DNA of 27,966 nt from assembly GCA_965370045.1 (NCBI GenBank), contig CBDUSI010000058.1:1-27966 (forward strand), read 5' to 3'. The DNA is from CAZONU01 sp965370045 (lineage in GTDB: Bacteria > Planctomycetota > SZUA-567 > JAKLDR01). A model generated the notes under the pieces. That model was given only the letters and a program-made list of their open reading frames with translations, was not told the origin of the DNA and made no database searches. Positions 1 through 6,847 of the stretch are shown here, one piece after another; position 1 is the first letter of the stretch; each line of letters opens with the position of its first letter. Both the position numbers and the translations under genes were made by a program.

Positions 1-12
1 TCGCATCGCTCG

Positions 13-43
13 GGAGCGCCTGCCGTCACGGCGCTCCATTTTT
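13..43 (+). terminator. Rho-independent terminator for a gene left of the window
   Basis: A perfect 8-bp stem (GGAGCGCC at 13-20, GGCGCTCC at 30-37) with a 9-nt loop is followed on the plus strand by ATTTTT. The U-tract lies on the plus-strand side, so the hairpin would end a plus-strand transcript entering from the left. On the minus strand the hairpin follows the phoH-like stop but has no U-tract after it. Confidence 0.7.
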
Positions 44-53
44 CAACGGCCTG

Positions 54-1391
54 CTAGAGCCGCTCGGCGGCCAGGCTGGCGAGGTCCGACCGCTCGCTCT
101 TGGTCAGGACAATGTGCCCCACCAGGTGGCTTTCCTTGAGCTGCTCGGCGGCGTAGACCAGGCCGTTGGAGGCCGAGTCAAGGTACGGGTTGTCGATCTG
201 GTAGGGGTCGCCGGTCAGGACCATCTTGGTGTCCGCGCCCGCGCGGCTGACGATGGTCTTGATCTCGTGGGGCGTGAGGTTCTGGGCCTCGTCGACCACC
301 AGGAACTGGCCGGAGATGCTCCGGCCGCGGATGTAGGTCAGGGCTTCCAGGACCACCAGCCCGGCGTCCACCAGCTTGTCGGCGGTGGTGTCCACCACCC
401 GCTTCTTGCCGCCCATCAGGAACTTGAGATTGTCAAAGATGGGCTGCATCCAGTGGGTGAGCTTCTCCTCCTTGGCGCCGGGCAGATACCCGATGTCCTT
501 GCCCATGGGCATGATCGGCCGGCTGACCAGCAGCTTCTCGTAGCGGTGCTCCTTCATGGTGAGTTCCAGGCCCGCGGCCACGGCCAGCAGCGTCTTGCCG
601 GTCCCCGCCCGGCCGACCAGGGTGACCAGCTTGATGCGGTCGTCGAGCAGCAGCTCGATGGCCATGCGCTGCTCCGCCGAGCGCGGGGAGATGTTCCACA
701 CCGTGGAGAAGTCCGAGGTGAGGCTGACCACGTGCCCGTTGCCGTGATCGTGTTTGGCCAGCGCGGTGTGCTTGGGATTGGTCTCGTCGCGCATTAACAG
801 AAATTCGCTGGCGTTGAGCGGCTCTTCCAGGGTCAGATCCTCGATGGCCAGTTTCTTATCCTTATAGAAGTCGTCGATGAGCTGCTTGGAGCACAGCACC
901 TCGCGCCAGCCGGAGTAGAAGCTCTCGAAATTGACTTGCTGCTTGAGGAAATCCTCGGCGGCGATGCCCAGCGCGTCGGCCTTGACCCGGGCGTTGATGT
1001 CCTTGGAAATGAAGTTCACCCGCTCACCGCGCTGGGCCAGCGCGTAGGCCACTCCCAGTATCTGGTTGTCGGTGACGCCCACGTCCAGGTCCGCGATGTG
1101 CTCCTTGATTTCCGAACGCATCACGATGCGCAGCTCGCCGCCACCCTCCAGGGGCACGCCCTCGCGCAGCGAGCCGCTGCGCCGCAGGCGGTCCAGCGTG
1201 CGGGTAACTTCGCGGGCGTTGCGGCCCAGCTCGTCGTTGCGGCTCTTGAAGCGGTCCAGCTCTTCGAGCACCTGGATGGGGATCACTACCTTGTTGTCCG
1301 CGAAGCTGGTCAGCGAGCCGTGATTGTGGAGCAGCACGTTGGTGTCCAGCACGAAGGTCTTGGGCTGAGCTGCGCTCTGCTTCTTCGCCAA
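54..1391 (-). CDS. PIN domain - PhoH-like ATPase
   Basis: This 445-aa protein joins an N-terminal PIN nuclease domain (about residues 11-150; acidic residues D16 in VLDTN and D131 in ISKD) to a C-terminal PhoH P-loop ATPase (about 235-440). Walker A is GRAGTGKT at 260-267 and Walker B is FLVVDEAQN at 363-371. The family (PhoH2 / YlaK type) is thought to be RNA-directed, with helicase and RNase activity; the substrate cannot be told from the sequence. The start is TTG at 1391, preceded by AGGAGG seven bases upstream. It is the last gene of a three-gene minus-strand operon, beginning 11 bp after the hydrolase stop. Both domains look intact and the length is usual for the fused family. Confidence 0.93.
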   Translation of the reverse strand: MAKKQSAAQPKTFVLDTNVLLHNHGSLTSFADNKVVIPIQVLEELDRFKSRNDELGRNAREVTRTLDRLRRSGSLREGVPLEGGGELRIVMRSEIKEHIADLDVGVTDNQILGVAYALAQRGERVNFISKDINARVKADALGIAAEDFLKQQVNFESFYSGWREVLCSKQLIDDFYKDKKLAIEDLTLEEPLNASEFLLMRDETNPKHTALAKHDHGNGHVVSLTSDFSTVWNISPRSAEQRMAIELLLDDRIKLVTLVGRAGTGKTLLAVAAGLELTMKEHRYEKLLVSRPIMPMGKDIGYLPGAKEEKLTHWMQPIFDNLKFLMGGKKRVVDTTADKLVDAGLVVLEALTYIRGRSISGQFLVVDEAQNLTPHEIKTIVSRAGADTKMVLTGDPYQIDNPYLDSASNGLVYAAEQLKESHLVGHIVLTKSERSDLASLAAERL

Positions 1392-1402
1392 GGGAAAGCC
1401 TC

Positions 1403-2209
1403 CTAGAGCCGTTTCTTGAGCCAGTCGCGGGTGAGCCGGATGACCTTCTTTTCCCAGTCCGGGCGGTCGTAGCTGTGGTCGGCATCCTTTATCAGCCGGA
1501 GCGTGCCCAGCTTAGGGCCGCAGGCCGCGGCCAGATCCTTCGGCTGGTGCGCGGGAACCGCCTGGTCAGCCGTGCCCTGGACCACCAGGGCCTTTACCCC
1601 GGCGGCGGCCAGCGCGTCGACCGGCCGGGGCGCCTTCTTCATGTCCGTGAAGAAGCGCCGGCCGACGAGGTGCGCGCCCAGGGGGAGCGGAAAGCGCAGC
1701 CGCCGCTTGCCGCCCTTGGTGAGCCCCACGACCCGGGCATCCCATATTTCCTGGATGTCGCTCACCGCGCTCCACAGGGCGCAGCACTTCGGCGGGCGAC
1801 CCTCCGCCGCCAGCCCTGCGGTCAGCAGCGCGGCCACCGAACCGCCGTGCGAGAAACCCAGCACGCCCCGGCGCTTCGCGTCAATCCTCGCCACCGCGCC
1901 CATGAACTCCCACGCGGCCAGCGCGTCGGCCAGCCCGGTGAGCACGGACATGTCCTGAAAGCGCCCGGAACTCTCCCCCGAGCCGCGGAAGTCGATGCGC
2001 AGCGAGGCCAGCCCGGCTTGGGCAAAGGCCCGGCTGGCCTTCACGAAGAGGAAATGGGCCTCTATGCGGGTGCCGGTGAAGCCGTGGCACATGAGCGCCG
2101 CCGGCCAGCCCTTGCGCGGGCGCCGGCCGCGGGGCAGGTGCAGCGTCCCGGCCAGGAAGCCATCCTTCATGGGCACGCTGACCGGGATCTCCTCGCAGGT
2201 TTTGGGCAT
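1403..2209 (-). CDS. alpha/beta hydrolase (S33 / dienelactone-hydrolase-like)
   Basis: The 268-aa protein has the full hydrolase set. An HGFTGT oxyanion-hole motif lies at 42-47, the nucleophile elbow GFSHG has S120, the acid is probably D215 in GTADQAVP, and the histidine is probably H245 in DADHSY. No signal peptide is visible, so it should be cytoplasmic. The family cleaves esters, thioesters or peptides; the substrate is not predictable. The ATG at 2209 directly abuts the TGA of the upstream ketosynthase-like gene (TGAATG), with AGGA eight bases before it. This points to translational coupling. A thioesterase or acyl-hydrolase role next to an acyl-binding ketosynthase fold is possible but inferred from context only. 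Confidence 0.88.
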   Translation of the reverse strand: MPKTCEEIPVSVPMKDGFLAGTLHLPRGRRPRKGWPAALMCHGFTGTRIEAHFLFVKASRAFAQAGLASLRIDFRGSGESSGRFQDMSVLTGLADALAAWEFMGAVARIDAKRRGVLGFSHGGSVAALLTAGLAAEGRPPKCCALWSAVSDIQEIWDARVVGLTKGGKRRLRFPLPLGAHLVGRRFFTDMKKAPRPVDALAAAGVKALVVQGTADQAVPAHQPKDLAAACGPKLGTLRLIKDADHSYDRPDWEKKVIRLTRDWLKKRL

Positions 2210-3166
2210 TCAGGATGTCCTTTCGACGATGAGCGCCGCGGCGTTGCCGGCCGGGTCGCGCGCGGCCACCAGGTAGTTTCCCGCCGGCGCGCAAGAGATC
2301 TCGGCAAGCGCCAGAAGCGCCGCCGCCGGACCGCACTCCCCGGCCTTCTCTTTCACGTCCTGGCGGGGGATTGAGGGAGCCGTCACCTCGCCAACGGGAA
2401 GGTCGCAGTAAACGCCGGCCAGCGCGCCGGTTTTCACTCCCGCTTCATCAAGCGCCAGCCGCGTCGCGCGGTCCAGCGCTCCCGCCCCCCGCGCCGAGCC
2501 CCAGCCCAGGACGCGGGCCAGGACGTCCGCGCCGCGCTGCTTCGCGGCGTCCTCGAGTTCAAGGGTCACCGCCGCCCCGGCCTCGCCGAGCGCGGTGCCG
2601 CTTGCCGCGTGGTGCCTCCTGAGCGCTTTCGAGAGCGAGTCCGAGGCGGCGATGAGCACGCCTTTGACTTCGCTGCCCGATGTTCGCTCCAGCCGGTCGC
2701 GGGCCCAGCCCAGGCCGGTTATCGCGCCGGTGGCGCCCTCCGAGAAGGTCGCGCCGGTGCCCGAAAGGCCGAATTCTATGCACACCAGGCTGGCCGGGCT
2801 GTTGGCATAGGAGTGGCTGAAGACCAGCGGCGGGGCGAACTTGGGCTTCTTGGCGACTTTGGCGAAGAACAGCTCCATGGAGTCGAGGCAGCCCCAAGCG
2901 GTGGCGTAGGCCAGGCCCCAGTCGCCGCCGCGCGAATCGCGCTCCAGGCGCCCGGCGCTTTCCAGGGCCAGCTTGGAGGCGGCCAGGGCCAGCGCCGAGC
3001 AGCGGTCCACGTAGCTGGTCACCGTGGGGATGTAGTCTTTGAGGTTGAAGCCGGTTACAGGGAATCCGCAGGCCGGGGCTTGACCGCCGCCGGGAAGCTC
3101 CAGGGGTTCGAGCTGTGAGGAACCCTGCGGGGCGACGGCTCCGGTGCCGGTGATAACTGCGCGCAT
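2210..3166 (-). CDS. ketosynthase-fold protein lacking the catalytic cysteine
   Basis: The 318-aa protein begins with MRAVITGTGAVAPQG, the usual beta-ketoacyl synthase opening, and keeps the thiolase-fold pattern (SYVDRCSALALAASKLAL near 51-67, ASDSLS near 174-179). The nucleophile region normally reading TACASG reads FSEGATGA (141-148), so the active-site Cys is Ala or Thr. The HGTxT and GxxGH histidine motifs are not found. It is shorter than active FabF-type enzymes (about 410 aa). It is probably a non-condensing partner such as a chain-length-factor-like or acyl-binding protein. The start at 3166 was chosen over the upstream in-frame ATG at 3280 because a promoter sits at 3203-3231 and family similarity begins here. 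A GGAGG lies 14 bases upstream, which is longer than ideal. Confidence 0.75.
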   Translation of the reverse strand: MRAVITGTGAVAPQGSSQLEPLELPGGGQAPACGFPVTGFNLKDYIPTVTSYVDRCSALALAASKLALESAGRLERDSRGGDWGLAYATAWGCLDSMELFFAKVAKKPKFAPPLVFSHSYANSPASLVCIEFGLSGTGATFSEGATGAITGLGWARDRLERTSGSEVKGVLIAASDSLSKALRRHHAASGTALGEAGAAVTLELEDAAKQRGADVLARVLGWGSARGAGALDRATRLALDEAGVKTGALAGVYCDLPVGEVTAPSIPRQDVKEKAGECGPAAALLALAEISCAPAGNYLVAARDPAGNAAALIVERTS

Positions 3167-3202
3167 GTGGCGGTGTGCTTCCTCCATCCCCCAGCGGCCC
3201 AC

Positions 3203-3231
3203 TTTGTACCCGGCCAGTGCGCCCGTGTCAA
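3203..3231 (-). promoter_or_regulatory. sigma70-type promoter for the ketosynthase-like/hydrolase/phoH operon
   Basis: On the minus strand TTGACA (3231-3226) is separated by 17 bases from TACAAA (3208-3203). The -35 is a perfect match and the -10 matches four of six. Transcription would start near 3196, about 30 bases before the ATG at 3166. It is back-to-back with the candidate promoter of the AICAR transformylase gene. Confidence 0.65.
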
Positions 3232-3242
3232 GACTCCGCCGC

Positions 3243-3271
3243 TTGCGGGCGTCTTCCGGAACTGCTAACAT
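3243..3271 (+). promoter_or_regulatory. weak candidate promoter for the AICAR transformylase gene
   Basis: TTGCGG (3243-3248), a 17-base spacer and TAACAT (3266-3271) with an upstream TG (extended -10 pattern TGCTAACAT). The -35 matches only three of six bases. It is placed about 39 bases before the ATG at 3310 in the divergent intergenic region. Confidence 0.35.
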
Positions 3272-3309
3272 GGCCTCCACGAGAACGGACCCGAGAACAG
3301 GAGCGCGCG

Positions 3310-4467
3310 ATGGAACTGAAGTACGGCTGCAATCCCCACCAGGGCTACGCCAGCGTCGAAGCGCTCGCCCCCGACAGCGTCCCCGTGGAGCTGCTCAACG
3401 GCAAGCCCTCGATGATCAACTTCCTGGACGCGCTCAACGCCTGGCAACTGGTGAACGAATTGAAGAAGGCCCTGGGCCTGCCGGCGGCGACCAGCTTCAA
3501 GCACGTTTCGCCCGCCGGCGCGGCAGTGGCCGAACCCCTGGACGACGAGTTGGCCCGGATGTACGAGGTCGAGGGCGTCGGGCTGACCCCCGCGGCGACC
3601 GCTTACGTCCGCGCGCGCGGCGCCGACCCCAAGAGCTCCTTCGGCGACTTCGCGGCGCTGTCCGAGCCGGTGGACGTGGCCACCGCGGAATTCCTGAAGA
3701 ACGTTGTATGCGACGGCATCATCGCGCCGGGTTACGATCCGGCCGCGCTCGACATCCTCAAGACCAAGAAGAAGGGCGGCTTCACGGTGATGAAGGCCGA
3801 TCCGGGCTTCACGCCTCCCGCGCGCGAGGCGCGCGAGGTCTTCGGCATGAAGCTGGTCCAGGACCGCAACAACTTCGACATCACCCCCGCGACGCTTGAG
3901 AACGTCGTTTGCGGGAAGCTCACCGACGACGCCCGGCGGGACCTGGTGCTCGGCCAGATCGCCATCAAGTACACGCAAAGCAACTCGGTGGGCTACGCGC
4001 TGGGCGGGCAGATGATCGGCATCGGCGCGGGGCAGCAGTCCCGGGTGGACTGCACCAAGCTGGCCGGCAGCAAGGCCGACGTCTGGCACCTGCGCCGCCA
4101 TCCCAAAGTAATCGGCCTCAAGTTCAAGAAGAGCGTCAAGCGCCAGGAGCGCATCAACGCGCGCATCCGCTTCATCGAGGGCGAGCTCACCTCGCAGGAA
4201 CGCAGGATCTTCGACGAGCAGCTGGAGCAGTCGGCGCCCGAGCTGACTCGCGAGGAGAAGGCGCAATGGACAGCGAAGCTCGACGGGGTTTCAATGGCCT
4301 CCGACGCGTTTATTCCATTCAGAGACAACATCGACCACGCCCAGAAGCACGGCGTCAAGTTCATCTGCCACCCCGGCGGCGCGGTGCGCGACGAGGACAT
4401 CAAGGCCGCCTGCGAAGAGTACGCCATCGCCATGGCCTACACCGGGGCGCGGCTGTTTCATCACTAG
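3310..4467 (+). CDS. purH: AICAR transformylase, stand-alone (PurH C-terminal domain)
   Basis: The 385-aa cytoplasmic protein matches the formyltransferase half of bifunctional PurH, which transfers formyl from 10-formyl-THF to AICAR in step 9 of purine synthesis. Visible family motifs are LKYGCNPHQ at the N-terminus, FKHVSPAG with the catalytic pair K64-H65, SNSVGYA, GIGAGQQSRVD, and near the C-terminus ASDAFIPFRDNID and PGGAVRDE. The IMP cyclohydrolase (MGS-fold) domain that precedes this in E. coli PurH is absent, and no second gene for it is in the window. The start at 3310 follows AGGAG six bases upstream and leads straight into the conserved KYGCNPHQ motif; an in-frame ATG at 3175 gives a non-homologous extension through the promoter region. 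GC content and codon use match the core genome. Confidence 0.93.
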   Translation: MELKYGCNPHQGYASVEALAPDSVPVELLNGKPSMINFLDALNAWQLVNELKKALGLPAATSFKHVSPAGAAVAEPLDDELARMYEVEGVGLTPAATAYVRARGADPKSSFGDFAALSEPVDVATAEFLKNVVCDGIIAPGYDPAALDILKTKKKGGFTVMKADPGFTPPAREAREVFGMKLVQDRNNFDITPATLENVVCGKLTDDARRDLVLGQIAIKYTQSNSVGYALGGQMIGIGAGQQSRVDCTKLAGSKADVWHLRRHPKVIGLKFKKSVKRQERINARIRFIEGELTSQERRIFDEQLEQSAPELTREEKAQWTAKLDGVSMASDAFIPFRDNIDHAQKHGVKFICHPGGAVRDEDIKAACEEYAIAMAYTGARLFHH

Positions 4468-4493
4468 GGGCTGAGAGTTATGTAAATGGCCCT

Positions 4494-4518
4494 GGATTAC
4501 CCGGATTACCGGAATACC
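4494..4518 (+). repeat. short direct repeat GGATTACC x3
   Basis: GGATTACC occurs at 4494-4501 and 4503-4510, followed by the variant GGAATACC at 4511-4518. It lies between the AICAR transformylase gene and the next gene, at the left edge of the lower-GC island. It could be replication slippage; function unknown. Confidence 0.5.
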
Positions 4519-4542
4519 ATGTGGGCCGGAAGGGAGAGCCCT

Positions 4543-5223
4543 ATGATCCGGACGTTGACTCTCATCGGCGGTTGGTGCTTGGTCGCCGTAAGCCTAATGG
4601 TATACCAAGGCGGTCGTCTTGATGATGCAAGGCGAATATTCCCTCGCGGCGTTAGATTCGACTTATACACCTTGATTGGACTGTTAGCGTACAACATTCC
4701 CGGGTTGGCAGCGTTGGGCTGCGGTATCTTCCTTTCCTCTCGCCGTCGGAGTGTGGGCAGTACGATACTCTGTGTCGCGGCGATTATTGCGATACTGCTA
4801 AACTCCTACCAACGCGGTGGCGGCTACATGGTCATAGTCATGTTAGGGATGTTCGCCGTAGTCGGCGCAATCTACAAGGGTATCGCGCATGGTTGTCGGC
4901 GCGCTTCCAACGGATTCAAGTGTGATGACTGCGGTAAGGATATCAACGTGCGCAATGCGGAGTACGTCGGCGATGAACGTCTATGCAGTCAGTGCGCTGG
5001 TCGGGACACGCGCGAGAAGGATGTGCCGCCTCCTAAACCGGGCAAAGTCAGAGTGATTTGTGAGGCGTGCAGCACACCGCTTAACGTACCGGACAAAATG
5101 CTGGGAAAGACTGCCGTGTGCCCCAAGTGTGGTGACAAGACCCTGCTGACCCCAGACGAGGATGATGCGCCGGGTGGGCCTGCGGATACCGAGGGGCAGG
5201 ACAGACAAGGGGAGATTATATGA
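4543..5223 (+). CDS. membrane protein with two C-terminal zinc ribbons
   Basis: No named family is recognised. The 226-aa protein has four hydrophobic segments (about 5-21, 42-65, 73-89, 95-113), then a cytoplasmic-looking tail with two four-cysteine zinc-ribbon modules: C127/C130/C148/C151 and C173/C176/C193/C196. The second, with NVPDKMLGKTAVCPKCG, resembles small zinc ribbons frequent in planctomycete proteins. The acidic C-terminus (203-226) looks disordered. The start is ATG 4543 with GGGAG six bases upstream; the longer in-frame ATG at 4486 would translate the short direct repeat and is rejected. A hand count of 4561-4740 gives 95/180 GC (53%), clearly below neighbouring genes (a pilN sample is 68%), which suggests foreign origin. 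It overlaps the next gene by ATGA. Confidence 0.8.
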   Translation: MIRTLTLIGGWCLVAVSLMVYQGGRLDDARRIFPRGVRFDLYTLIGLLAYNIPGLAALGCGIFLSSRRRSVGSTILCVAAIIAILLNSYQRGGGYMVIVMLGMFAVVGAIYKGIAHGCRRASNGFKCDDCGKDINVRNAEYVGDERLCSQCAGRDTREKDVPPPKPGKVRVICEACSTPLNVPDKMLGKTAVCPKCGDKTLLTPDEDDAPGGPADTEGQDRQGEII

Positions 5224-5501
5224 TGGTTCGGCGCGAGAAATACCTCTGGACTGCGCTGGGATTGAGCATGACGGGCAATCTCCTGGCGGCAGTGGTTTTG
5301 CTGGCACAAGCGCTGAGCGGGCCGCCGGCGCCGGAGTATGAGTATTTGAAGGTAAATCGATCTTGGTACAAGCACGTGCTATCCTTGCCCGTTCGCGTGG
5401 ATAAAGAGACGGGAGACACTTGGGTCTTCTATCACTACGGATGGAAGTATGCCGGCAAGCCAGGCCCCGCGGTCTTGGAAAAGGAAGAAAAAGTCGAATA
5501 G
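5220..5501 (+). CDS. small membrane-anchored hypothetical protein
   Basis: The 93-aa protein has one hydrophobic helix (about 9-33) after a positively charged MMVRREK start, so it is probably a signal anchor with the C-terminal part outside. The body contains a VDKETGDTWVFYHYGWKY stretch. Patterns of the type D-x-x-TG-x-x-W occur in many small exported proteins, but no family is assigned. The ATG at 5220 overlaps the stop of the zinc-ribbon gene (ATGA), so the two are co-translated. Base composition is like its upstream partner and lower in GC than the core genes. A second ATG at 5223 is an equally possible start. Confidence 0.65.
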   Translation: MMVRREKYLWTALGLSMTGNLLAAVVLLAQALSGPPAPEYEYLKVNRSWYKHVLSLPVRVDKETGDTWVFYHYGWKYAGKPGPAVLEKEEKVE

Positions 5502-5615
5502 CTGTGTGGGATAATCCGGGGCCAGTTTACCTATTCTTTTCAAGCCCCGCTGCCCCCGGCTCCCATTCTGCCCATTCAGTATGGCCCCGCCGGGCGCGGA
5601 AGTCAAGGAGCGCTC

Positions 5616-5643
5616 AGTCTGGAGTCTGGAGTCCGTAGTCTGG
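5616..5643 (+). repeat. seven-base tandem repeat, AGTCTGG type, 4 copies
   Basis: Four head-to-tail heptamers: AGTCTGG at 5616-5622, 5623-5629 and 5637-5643, with the variant AGTCCGT at 5630-5636. The tract is in the gene-free stretch upstream of the HTH gene. Confidence 0.8.
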
Positions 5644-5655
5644 AGGAGAGACGTG

Positions 5656-5676
5656 GCCGGTTGCCGGTTGTCAGAA
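5656..5676 (+). repeat. seven-base tandem repeat, GCCGGTT type
   Basis: GCCGGTT at 5656-5662 and 5663-5669, then a diverged unit GTCAGAA at 5670-5676. It keeps the same seven-base period as the tract 13 bases upstream but has a different unit sequence. Confidence 0.6.
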
Positions 5677-5775
5677 GTCGGGGACGAATATCGGGATGAA
5701 GAACGGTTTTGCACGCCCTTAACTGCCACTTATACAGTCGCATACAGCCTTATTGCATTATTCGGTATTATCTGC

Positions 5776-5804
5776 TTGACAGTCTGGTGGATTCGCGCTA
5801 TAAT
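5776..5804 (+). promoter_or_regulatory. perfect consensus sigma70 promoter
   Basis: TTGACA (5776-5781), a 17-base spacer and TATAAT (5799-5804): all twelve consensus bases at optimal spacing. Transcription would begin near 5811, about 46 bases before the ATG of the HTH gene at 5857, which also has a strong AAAGGAG ribosome site. Confidence 0.85.
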
Positions 5805-5856
5805 AGAGTATACACTGACCACTTGCGGCCCAAGGGGCTATTGAAAGGAGAGAACC

Positions 5857-6513
5857 ATGAGCGACAGGAACGTGGCGGAGAATGAATTGGGATTGCTGAC
5901 TGAAATTGCGTTGCTTCGGGCGCATGGACAAAGCTGGAAGGATATCGCCAGCGAGCTGGACGTCGAAAGGGCCCGGCTGCGGGAGATTACCCGCGCTCAC
6001 GGCGCGGTCTACTGGCGGCTGTTCGAGGAGGCCCAGCACCGCGCCTCACTGGAGGCGGCCTCGATGGCGCGGGCCAAGCTCGAAGAGCTGTTGCAGAGCG
6101 AGAACGAGCGCATCGCCCTGCGGGCGGCGCAGGCTTTACTCGGCGACCAGCGCGGCAAGGAGCGCAACTCTGTCTTGCGTGACAGAAACGACATCTTTGC
6201 CGGCAAGCTCGACAAGCGCCGCAAGGACGCCGAAAGCTGGCGGCAGCTCCGCGAGGCGGAGATGACCTTGGCCGAGTACCGCCGCGACTACGAACGCCGC
6301 AAGCAGCTCCGTGACCAGGGCGAGGAGGAACCCTCTCTCTGGCAGAAGGCTTACAATAAACAATATGGCGGCAACGGGGGCGACGGCGCGAACGCGGACC
6401 TCATAGCCCTGGCCCGCGCCGCGTTCGACGAGATGACCGACGCAAACGGCCGGCTGATCGACCCGCAGGAGGCGAGGCGAGCGCGCGAAGAAAAAAACGG
6501 CGAAGCGTCGTAA
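5857..6513 (+). CDS. helix-turn-helix/coiled-coil protein, phage terminase-small-subunit-like
   Basis: The 218-aa hydrophilic protein starts with an HTH-like region (about 10-50, GQSWKDIASELDVERARLRE), then long charged helices (about 55-155, likely coiled coil), a Gly-rich linker (171-178) and a short C-terminal helix. The HTH followed by an ARAKLEELL...RIALRAAQALL segment is reminiscent of terminase small subunits and phBC6A51-type HTH proteins, which bind DNA. No large terminase, portal or capsid gene is near, so a stand-alone regulator is equally possible. It is driven by a perfect promoter (5776-5804) with AAAGGAG seven bases before the ATG. Repeat tracts lie on both sides. It converges on hicA. 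Function is not known. Confidence 0.7.
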   Translation: MSDRNVAENELGLLTEIALLRAHGQSWKDIASELDVERARLREITRAHGAVYWRLFEEAQHRASLEAASMARAKLEELLQSENERIALRAAQALLGDQRGKERNSVLRDRNDIFAGKLDKRRKDAESWRQLREAEMTLAEYRRDYERRKQLRDQGEEEPSLWQKAYNKQYGGNGGDGANADLIALARAAFDEMTDANGRLIDPQEARRAREEKNGEAS

Positions 6514-6557
6514 GTCCTTAGCGTTCGGGAGCGCAGGTCATGACAAAACGCAACTGC

Positions 6558-6585
6558 GGGGTTCAGGGTTTGGGGTTTCGGGTTT
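6558..6585 (+). repeat. telomere-like seven-base tandem repeat, NGGGTTT type, 4 copies
   Basis: Four heptamers in a row: GGGGTTC (6558-6564), AGGGTTT (6565-6571), GGGGTTT (6572-6578) and CGGGTTT (6579-6585). The tract sits in the convergent gap between the HTH gene and hicA. It has the same seven-base period as the tracts upstream of the HTH gene. Confidence 0.8.
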
Positions 6586-6604
6586 GGAGAGCAGCGAACG
6601 GGGC

Positions 6605-6847
6605 TCAGCCGAAAAGCCGCTTCAGCAGTTCGTCGCGGCTCAGGCCGGCGTGACCGGCGACCTCGCGCAGGACAGCGCCGAGGGTGCCGATTCTCAACTG
6701 GTCGTGGGCCGGGATGGTGACGTGATGCTCGCCGCCGCGGGTGGTGGTCAGGCGGATGTGGCTGCCGGTTTGATGATTCACCTCATAGCCCAGCTTGGCC
6801 AGGTCCTTGACCAACTCGCGACCGGAGAGGTCGCGGGGCAGCTTCAC
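6605..6847 (-). CDS. hicA: HicA-family mRNA interferase toxin
   Basis: The 80-aa protein matches HicA (YcfA), a double-stranded-RNA-binding-like fold that cleaves mRNA. The GR-ELVKDLAKLGYEVNHQTGSHIRL stretch carries the catalytic H30 in the conserved G-S-H motif, followed by HHVTIPAHDQLRIGTL and a helical C-terminus. The start is GTG at 6847, overlapping the hicB stop by GTGA. The longer in-frame reading from 6922 runs through hicB and is rejected. The length is normal. With the antitoxin upstream, expression depends on the promoter at 7075-7102. It probably acts in the cytoplasm as a stress-response or element-stabilising module. Confidence 0.9.
   Translation of the reverse strand: MKLPRDLSGRELVKDLAKLGYEVNHQTGSHIRLTTTRGGEHHVTIPAHDQLRIGTLGAVLREVAGHAGLSRDELLKRLFG

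Larger units (their letters stand above)
5502..5856. other. gene-free stretch with repeats and a strong promoter
   Basis: These 355 bases hold no convincing gene. They contain a GGGGCCAGTTTACCTATT segment near 5517-5534 that looks like a decayed palindromic repeat half, a weak GGGGC/GCCCC inverted repeat (5518-5522 with 5545-5549), two seven-base tandem repeat tracts (5616-5643 and 5656-5676), and a perfect promoter at 5776-5804. An open frame at 5581-5844 crosses the repeats and the promoter and is not considered a gene. Confidence 0.7.

Noticed and set aside
3167..3280. N-terminal extension of the ketosynthase-like protein
   Set aside because: It would cross the TTGACA/TACAAA promoter; family similarity begins at the ATG at 3166.
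3175..3309. Upstream in-frame start for the AICAR transformylase
   Set aside because: The added residues do not resemble the family and overlap the divergent promoters; ATG 3310 has AGGAG at the right distance.
5581..5844. 87-aa plus-strand open frame in the gene-free stretch
   Set aside because: It runs through the heptamer repeats and the perfect promoter, has no ribosome site, and shows no domain apart from a chance hydrophobic stretch.
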